Below, piece by piece: positions 59,181 through 64,000 of a stretch of 64,000 nucleotides of DNA (position 1 is the stretch's first letter; each line of letters opens with the position of its first letter). The DNA is from Streptomyces tuirus (GTDB lineage Bacteria; Actinomycetota; Actinomycetes; Streptomycetales; Streptomycetaceae). A program made the position numbers and the translations under genes. The DNA lies in the NCBI RefSeq assembly GCF_014701095.1, contig NZ_AP023439.1, forward strand, positions 6,498,001-6,562,000, given 5' to 3'. The notes below the pieces were generated by a model, which ran no database searches, was not told the DNA's origin, and was given only the letters and a program-made list of their open reading frames with translations.

Positions 59181-59246
59181 CGGTACGGGAGCGTACCGAT
59201 ACGCCAGTGTACCGATACGGCCGCGTACCGGTACACTGGCGTATCG
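59181..59246. promoter_or_regulatory. TetR operator complex with 18-bp palindrome arms
   Basis: The arms CGATACGCCAGTGTACCG (59197-59214) and CGGTACACTGGCGTATCG (59229-59246) are exact reverse complements around a 14-bp spacer. A second dyad (CGGTACG/CGTACCG, 59181-59198) overlaps the left arm. Repeated GTACCGATACG words suggest several overlapping sites. It lies 34 bp from the PAP2 start and 66 bp from the tetR start, so it probably controls both. Confidence 0.8.
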
Positions 59247-59312
59247 ATAGACGGAGAACACATCGCGAGCCGGAAATTTCCCGGCCGCCGACGAAAGCCA
59301 GGAGCACCGCCC

Positions 59313-59921
59313 ATGACGTCGCAGGCTGCGGACCGGCCCGAGCCGGTCGGTGTCACGCGCCGCTCCAAGATCACGCCCGAGCGTGAGCAGGAGTTCTACG
59401 ACGCCGTGCTGGAGCAACTCCGTGAGTGCGGCTACGACTCCGTCACCATGGAGGGGATCGCCGCCAGCACCCGGTGCAGCAAGTCCACGCTCTACCGCCA
59501 GTGGAAGACCAAGCCCCAGCTCGTGGCGGCGGCGCTGCGCTCGCACCGGCGGACGCGCTGCATCGACACCGGCTCGCTCGCGGACGACCTGCGCGAGGCG
59601 GCCCGGGCGGCCGGAGAGCTGTCGGGCCGGGACACCAAGCTCCTCCAGGCGCTCGTGCACGCGGCCCCTCAGGACCCGGAGTTGCTGCGCGCCCTGCGCG
59701 AGGCGCTGGTCGAGCCGGAGATCGCCGCGCTGAAGGAGATCATCCGGCGCGGGATCGAGCGGGGGGAGGTGCCCGCCGACCATCCGGCGCTGGAGTACAT
59801 CCCCGCCCAGATGTTCGGCGTGGTGCGCATCCGGCCCGTGCTGGAGGGCACGTACGCGGACCCGGACTACCTGGTCCGCTTCGTGGAGGCCGCCGTGCTG
59901 CCGGCACTGGGCCTGACCTGA
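59313..59921 (+). CDS. TetR family transcriptional regulator
   Basis: The 202-residue repressor has the N-terminal helix-turn-helix (FYDAVLEQLRECGYDSVTME then GIAASTRCSKSTLYRQWKTK, about 28-70). The C-terminal ligand domain is of the TetR_C_16-like type with YIPAQMFGVVRIRPVLEGTY. CAGGAG precedes the ATG. It is divergent from the PAP2/DMT operon and the palindromic operator lies between, so it most likely represses both itself and that operon. Confidence 0.92.
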   Translation: MTSQAADRPEPVGVTRRSKITPEREQEFYDAVLEQLRECGYDSVTMEGIAASTRCSKSTLYRQWKTKPQLVAAALRSHRRTRCIDTGSLADDLREAARAAGELSGRDTKLLQALVHAAPQDPELLRALREALVEPEIAALKEIIRRGIERGEVPADHPALEYIPAQMFGVVRIRPVLEGTYADPDYLVRFVEAAVLPALGLT

Positions 59922-59932
59922 GACCCGGGCCG

Positions 59933-59955
59933 CCGTCCGCCGGATGACCGGACGG
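59933..59955. terminator. Hairpin after tetR
   Basis: CCGTCCG (59933-59939) and CGGACGG (59949-59955) form a 7-bp stem with a 9-nt loop, 12 bp after the tetR stop. The G/C-rich 161-bp gap to the convergent DUF2510 gene holds further short palindromes (GGGGGCGCCCCC near 60030) but no gene. Confidence 0.5.
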
Positions 59956-60082
59956 TGACCCGACCGCGCCGACCCGTGGGGACGGGGGCGGCGCGCACCC
60001 CCCGGCCGGGTGGGGTTCCCCTGTGAGCGGCGGGGGCGCCCCCCCCGGCCGACCGGTGTGTACGGGGCGCCCGCGCTCGCGG

Positions 60083-61516
60083 TCAGACGTCCTGGCCGTT
60101 GCCGCTGCCCGTCGACACCTTGATGCCCTTGGTCATGTCGTCGAGCACGGTCTCCTTCTGGTCCGCGTCGACGCCGAACCGCACGACCACCATCTGCTTG
60201 GCGTTGGCGGGGGAGGGGAACGCGAGCGACTCCACGATGCCGTCGGCGCCCTTGCTCGTGACGGCCTTCCAGCGCACGAAGTAGCCCTTCTGCCCGGCCA
60301 CCGTCACGGCCTTGGAGTCCAGTACGTCGTGGGAGGTGATCCCGCCGTAGGACTTGCTGCCGTAGGACTCCTCGGCGTTCTTCGCGATGTCCGCCTTCGC
60401 GATCTCCTCGGCCGTGCCGCCCTTGGCGCCGAGCAGGAGGGCCGGGGCCGAGTAGGCGCCGCCCTTCGTACAGGTGGAGGCGGTGTCGCCGGGGCACTTG
60501 TAGGACTCGTCGGACGTCACCTGGGCGCCGGCGTTGGCCTGCTGGCCGTACCAGCCCTTCGGGATCGGCAAGCTGATCCCGCTGACGGCGTCGGTGACCG
60601 ACCCGCTCCTGACCTTCGGCGGCTGAGACTGCTCGGGCTGCGGGCCCTGCCCACCGGAGCCGCCGCCGTCGCCGCCGGAACCCCCGGACCCGCCCGGCCC
60701 GCCGAACGGGCCGCCCTGGCCTCCGGGCGCGCCCGGCCCACCGGGCCCCTGCGAGGAGGGCGAGCCGCCACCGCCGCCGTCGTCGGCCAGCGCGTACACG
60801 CCCACGCCGATACTGGCGAGCACGACCACGGCCGCGCCGACGGCAGCACCCAAGCGAAGCCGCCGCCCCTTTCCGCCCTCGGACGCGGCGGGACAGGCGG
60901 GGTAGGCCGGATACCCGGCGGCCCCGGGATACGCACCACTGCCGGGCTGTCCCCCGTCTCCCGGATACACACCACTGCCGGGCTGTCCCCCGCCTCCTGG
61001 CTGCCCGGCGGCACCTGAAGAGGCGGCGGCCCCGAAGCCCCAGGCGCCCGCGGGCTGGCCGGCGCCACCGGGCTGCCCGGCCCCGCTCGACTGCCCCGCG
61101 AATCCCGGACTTTCGGCGGATTCCGGACCTCCGGCTGATCCTGGACCCCCGGACTCGGCCGCCGCCTGCCCGGTTCCATCCGCTTCGGCGGCATTCGGCC
61201 GTCCCGTTCCCGGTATCTCGCTCCCGGTCTGCTCACCGGCTCCTGGCGCTCTGGTCCCGGCTGGCGCTCCCGTTCCGGTCGGCTCGACGGCCGTCGGTCG
61301 GTCCGGCGGTGCCGTCGGAGTTCCGGCAGGGGGTGCCTGATCCGTCGGTGAGGGGGCGGCGGATGCCGGACCCGTCGGGGGACCCCAGGTCGCGGGCGGC
61401 TGCGCAGGGCGGATGCGGTCCGTCCAGGCCTTGCCGTCCCACCAGCGCTCGGTGGCGGGCCCGTCACTTGTCTGTCCGGGATCGGCGTACCACCCGGGAG
61501 GAGTCTCCTGCGTCAT
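60083..61516 (-). CDS. DUF2510 membrane protein with Gly/Pro-rich linkers
   Basis: The 477-residue protein starts with a DUF2510 module (TPPGWYADPGQTSDGPATER then WWDGKAWTDRIRP, about 5-37). A long Pro/Gly/Ala-rich cytoplasmic stretch (about 40-215), one membrane helix near 225-245 (AAVGAAVVVLASIGVGVYAL), a Gly/Ser-rich linker and an extracellular domain (about 305-475) follow. The last resembles Streptomyces proteins with a PsbP-like or lipid-binding fold (ISLPIPKGWYGQQANAGAQV). It is related to envelope proteins of unknown role. It lies 54 bp before the anmK stop in the same leftward direction. Confidence 0.82.
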   Translation of the reverse strand: MTQETPPGWYADPGQTSDGPATERWWDGKAWTDRIRPAQPPATWGPPTGPASAAPSPTDQAPPAGTPTAPPDRPTAVEPTGTGAPAGTRAPGAGEQTGSEIPGTGRPNAAEADGTGQAAAESGGPGSAGGPESAESPGFAGQSSGAGQPGGAGQPAGAWGFGAAASSGAAGQPGGGGQPGSGVYPGDGGQPGSGAYPGAAGYPAYPACPAASEGGKGRRLRLGAAVGAAVVVLASIGVGVYALADDGGGGGSPSSQGPGGPGAPGGQGGPFGGPGGSGGSGGDGGGSGGQGPQPEQSQPPKVRSGSVTDAVSGISLPIPKGWYGQQANAGAQVTSDESYKCPGDTASTCTKGGAYSAPALLLGAKGGTAEEIAKADIAKNAEESYGSKSYGGITSHDVLDSKAVTVAGQKGYFVRWKAVTSKGADGIVESLAFPSPANAKQMVVVRFGVDADQKETVLDDMTKGIKVSTGSGNGQDV

Positions 61517-61569
61517 GCCCCCACCGTATGAGGCGTCGGTGAAAGAGGCATGAGAGGAGTCGGAACCGG

Positions 61570-62724
61570 CTATTCCAGGAGCAGCCGCGCCGGCTGTCGA
61601 GCTGCCCGTGGCGGAAGCCGCAGCCCGTCCCGGCCCGGGGTCACCGACCCCAGCACACTGGGATGCCGGGCCCCCGTGCTCGTCGGGTCCGTGCCCGGCA
61701 GGCCGTGCAGGGTCAAAAAGCCCAGCACCGCGAAGGCGTACGCCTCCTTGGCGTCCGACGGCAGACCCAGCTCGTCCGAGGTGCGCAGGGCCACGCCCCG
61801 CAGCAGATCCGCGAGCATCGCCATCAGCACCGGGTTGCGCGTCCCGCCGCCCGAGGCGATCACCTCCGTCGCACCCACCGACCCCACGGCGTCCGCCACG
61901 GTCCGGGCCGTGAGCATCGTGAGCGTCGCGACGACGTCCTCGGCCGGCAGCGTCCCGAACCCGGCCAGCGCGTCCCGCAGATGACCGAGGTGGAACAACT
62001 CCTTGCCCGTCGTCTTCGGCGCGGGCAGCGCGTAGTACGGCTCCTGGAGCAGCCGGTCCAGCAACGGCTCGTGCACCCGGCCCCGCGCGGCCAGCGCCCC
62101 GTCCGTGTCGTAGGCCAGCGTCCCGCCGCTGAACCCCCGGGCCGCCGCGTCGGTCAGCGCGCAGCCCGGACCGGTGTCGAAGGCCGTCCCGTCGGGCGCG
62201 GTGAGGTTGGCGATCCCGCCGATGTTGAGTGCGACGGGTCTGCCCGGCCGGCCGCGCAGCCACAGCAGATCGACCAGGCTGACCAGCGGTGCGCCCTGCC
62301 CGCCGGCGGCGATGTCACGCGGCCGGAAGTCGGCGACCACGGGCAGCCCGGTCGCCTCGGCGATCCACGCCGGCTGCCCCAGCTGGAGCGTGCCGTGCAC
62401 CTCGGCGCCCGCGACCCAGTGGTAGACGGTCTGGCCGTGCGAGGCGACCAACTCAGCTCGTCCCTTGCACAGTTCGCGGTCGGCCCGGACCGCCGTCGCC
62501 GCGAAGGCCCGCCCGATCCCGGTGTCCAGCCGGCACACCTCGTCCAGCGTGGTGGTCCCCGGCGGCAGCGCGGCGGCCAGTGCGTCGCGCAGTTCTCCGT
62601 CGTACGGTTCGCTCACGCTGCCGAGCGGCTTCAGCACCAGGCTGTCGCCGACGAGGTCCAGCTCGGCCGCCGCCGCGTCGATCGCGTCGTACGACGTGCC
62701 CGACATGAGCCCGATCACCCGCAT
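61570..62724 (-). CDS. anmK: Anhydro-N-acetylmuramic acid kinase
   Basis: The 384-residue enzyme phosphorylates anhydro-MurNAc during peptidoglycan recycling. The ATP-binding motif GLMSGTSYDAIDAA lies at residues 5-18, the catalytic Asp region is VVADFRPRDIAAGGQGAP near 125-145, and the second phosphate motif is VIASGGGTRNPVLMAML near 300. This is the full AnmK set. The start codon lies within the first unit of a 14-bp tandem repeat. It follows the MFS gene by 46 bp in one leftward unit; no NagZ-like hydrolase is in view. Confidence 0.95.
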   Translation of the reverse strand: MRVIGLMSGTSYDAIDAAAAELDLVGDSLVLKPLGSVSEPYDGELRDALAAALPPGTTTLDEVCRLDTGIGRAFAATAVRADRELCKGRAELVASHGQTVYHWVAGAEVHGTLQLGQPAWIAEATGLPVVADFRPRDIAAGGQGAPLVSLVDLLWLRGRPGRPVALNIGGIANLTAPDGTAFDTGPGCALTDAAARGFSGGTLAYDTDGALAARGRVHEPLLDRLLQEPYYALPAPKTTGKELFHLGHLRDALAGFGTLPAEDVVATLTMLTARTVADAVGSVGATEVIASGGGTRNPVLMAMLADLLRGVALRTSDELGLPSDAKEAYAFAVLGFLTLHGLPGTDPTSTGARHPSVLGSVTPGRDGLRLPPRAARQPARLLLE

Positions 62725-62768
62725 CCGATCACCTGCATCCGATCACCTGCATCCGACCACCTGCATCC
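62713..62768. repeat. Four 14-bp tandem repeats over the anmK start
   Basis: Units at 62713-62726, 62727-62740, 62741-62754 and 62755-62768 read GATCACCTGCATCC with one change each in the first and last. On the coding strand each unit gives GGATGCAGGTGATC, carrying an ATG and an AGGTGA that can act as ribosome site for the next unit's ATG. The first unit contains the anmK start codon. Confidence 0.9.
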
Positions 62769-62770
62769 GA

Positions 62771-64000
62771 TCAACCAGCCCTCTCCACCTCCGCTTTCGG
62801 CAGCCCGGCCCGCCGCGCGGACGGCAGCGTCAGAAGCGCCGGCACGCTCACCGCGCACGCCGCGGCCGCATAGTACGCGGGGACGTCCACACTGCCCGTC
62901 CGCTCGATCGTCTCCGTGATGATGAGCCCGGCACACCCCGAGAACACCGCATTGGACAGCGCGTAGGCGAGCCCGAGACCCGTGTAGCGCACCCGGGTCG
63001 GGAACATCTCCGACAGCATCGCGGGCCCCGGCCCCGCCATCAGCCCCACCACCGCACCCGCACCGCACACCGCCGCACCCTTCACGGTGTTCGAAACGCC
63101 GGGCTCCTGCAGAAGGTTGAGCAGCGGCACCGCGAGGACCACCACCAGCACCGCCCCCGACACCATCACCGCCCGCCGCCCGAGCCGGTCGCTGAGCAGC
63201 CCCGCCGGCACGATCGTCGCCGCGAAACCGAGATTGGCCAGCACGGTCGCCACCAGCGCCTGCTGGAACGTCGCGCCCAGCGAGCTCTGCAGATACGACG
63301 GCAGCACGACGAGGAACGTGTACCCCGCCGCGGCCCAGCCCATGATCCGCCCGGCACCCAGAACGACCGCCCGGACCACCTCGCGCGGCGGAGGCGTCCG
63401 CTCGGACCGCTCCGCCACGAACGCCGGTGTCTCGTCCAGCCGCAGCCGCAGCCACAGCGCGCCCAGCCCCAGCGGCAACGTCAGCAGGAACGGCAGCCGC
63501 CAGCCCCACGCGCCCAGCTGCTCCGCCGTCAGCACCGTGGCGAGCAGCGCCGCCGCACCCGCGCCGCCCAGCAGTCCCAGCGCCACCGTGAACGACTGCC
63601 ACGACCCGTACAGCCCACGCCGCCCCGGCGGTGCGAACTCCGTCATCACCGACACCGCCCCACCGAACTCCCCACCCGCCGACAGCCCTTGGACCACCCG
63701 CAGGAACGTCAGCAGCCAGGGCGCCAGGGCACCCGCCTGCGCGTACGTCGGCAGGGCACCGATCAGCGTCGTCGCCACCGTCATCAGCATGATCACCAGG
63801 ACCAGCACCGGACGCCGCCCGACGCGGTCGCCGAGTCGGCCGAAGAGCGCCGCTCCGACGGGGCGGAAGAAGAACGCCAGCGCGAAGGACGCGTACGTCT
63901 TCACCAGGGCCTCGGCCTCGCTGCCGCCCTCCGGCGTGAAGAACCGCGCCGCGATGATCGTCGCGAAGTAGCCGTAGATGCCGAACTCGTACCACTCGAT
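62771..64000 (-). CDS. MFS transporter, MHS family (partial, start beyond window)
   Basis: Codons are open from the window edge; 409 residues are seen and perhaps 20-40 are missing. The first visible residues IEWYEFGIYGYFATIIAARF are the end of helix 1 of MHS carriers (NxxEWYDFxxYG). FGRLGDRVGRRPVLVLVIML and LRVVQGLSAGGEFGGAVSVM follow. It would import an organic acid or betaine-type solute with protons. Because the gene lies 46 bp from anmK it may be co-transcribed with it; a link to cell-wall sugar transport is speculative. Confidence 0.9.
   Translation of the reverse strand: MEWYEFGIYGYFATIIAARFFTPEGGSEAEALVKTYASFALAFFFRPVGAALFGRLGDRVGRRPVLVLVIMLMTVATTLIGALPTYAQAGALAPWLLTFLRVVQGLSAGGEFGGAVSVMTEFAPPGRRGLYGSWQSFTVALGLLGGAGAAALLATVLTAEQLGAWGWRLPFLLTLPLGLGALWLRLRLDETPAFVAERSERTPPPREVVRAVVLGAGRIMGWAAAGYTFLVVLPSYLQSSLGATFQQALVATVLANLGFAATIVPAGLLSDRLGRRAVMVSGAVLVVVLAVPLLNLLQEPGVSNTVKGAAVCGAGAVVGLMAGPGPAMLSEMFPTRVRYTGLGLAYALSNAVFSGCAGLIITETIERTGSVDVPAYYAAAACAVSVPALLTLPSARRAGLPKAEVERAG

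Overview
The window is a high-GC actinobacterial chromosome segment, almost certainly from Streptomyces. The evidence is strong G/C third-position bias, many GTG starts (and one TTG), 4-base ATGA/GTGA stop-start overlaps in operons, and typical Streptomyces families: OpcA with Zwf, XRE/ImmA pairs, MmyB-like ligand-binding proteins and DUF2510 membrane proteins. Many sugar, glycan and aromatic catabolism clusters, each with its own regulator, together with several gene relics, fit an accessory-rich chromosome region. I saw no in-frame TTA codon, no tRNA, no rRNA and no CRISPR array. There is no intact transposon.

Layout. 0-1.4 kb: 3' end of a QuiC/HPPD-like fusion gene and a short relic. 1.4-8.3 kb: a leftward oxidative pentose-phosphate operon (tal-zwf-opcA-pgi-gnd-histidine phosphatase), with a divergent AraC regulator. 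9.2-14.9 kb: a secreted GH16 beta-glucanase with two identical TGAGAGCGCTCTCA operators, divergent from an uncharacterised SRPBCC / phytoene-desaturase-like / SDR / DUF2236 cluster. 14.9-19 kb: a leftward MFS-hydrolase-IclR operon and a MarR gene. 19-23.8 kb: an SDR / amidohydrolase / acyl-CoA ligase / MaoC operon whose leader carries four exact 21-bp dyad repeats, with a PaaX regulator at the far end. 23.8-24.4 kb: a scar made of sugar-ABC-permease and GH2 relics plus inverted copies of pieces of the neighbouring ligase and MaoC genes. 24.5-30.1 kb: DeoR, GH4 and GH38 glycosidases and a truncated GH29. 30-35.6 kb: an ATP-grasp gene, a metallophosphoesterase coupled to a phosphopantetheinyl transferase, and an XRE/ImmA pair divergent from an MmyB-like protein.

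35.7-41.4 kb: a complete-looking 4-hydroxyproline pathway (three-subunit D-hydroxyproline dehydrogenase, deaminase, epimerase, GntR), except that the final semialdehyde dehydrogenase is absent. 41.5-49.8 kb: LacI, sugar ABC transporter, GH13 alpha-glucosidase and secreted GH87-like alpha-1,3-glucanase. I interpret this as a dedicated alpha-1,3-glucan / nigero-oligosaccharide utilisation locus. 49.9-52.1 kb: a VanA/VanB-type aromatic demethylase operon with a 59-residue protein between the two subunits. 52.3-53.9 kb: an uncharacterised LysM-protein / membrane-protein pair. 53.9-64 kb: two MHS-type MFS transporters (one cut by the window end), a Tat-secreted phospholipase C, a DMT/PAP2 pair divergent from TetR around a large palindromic operator, a DUF2510 membrane protein, and anmK preceded by a 14-bp tandem repeat.

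Functions are inferred from remembered protein-family features; no database search was run.
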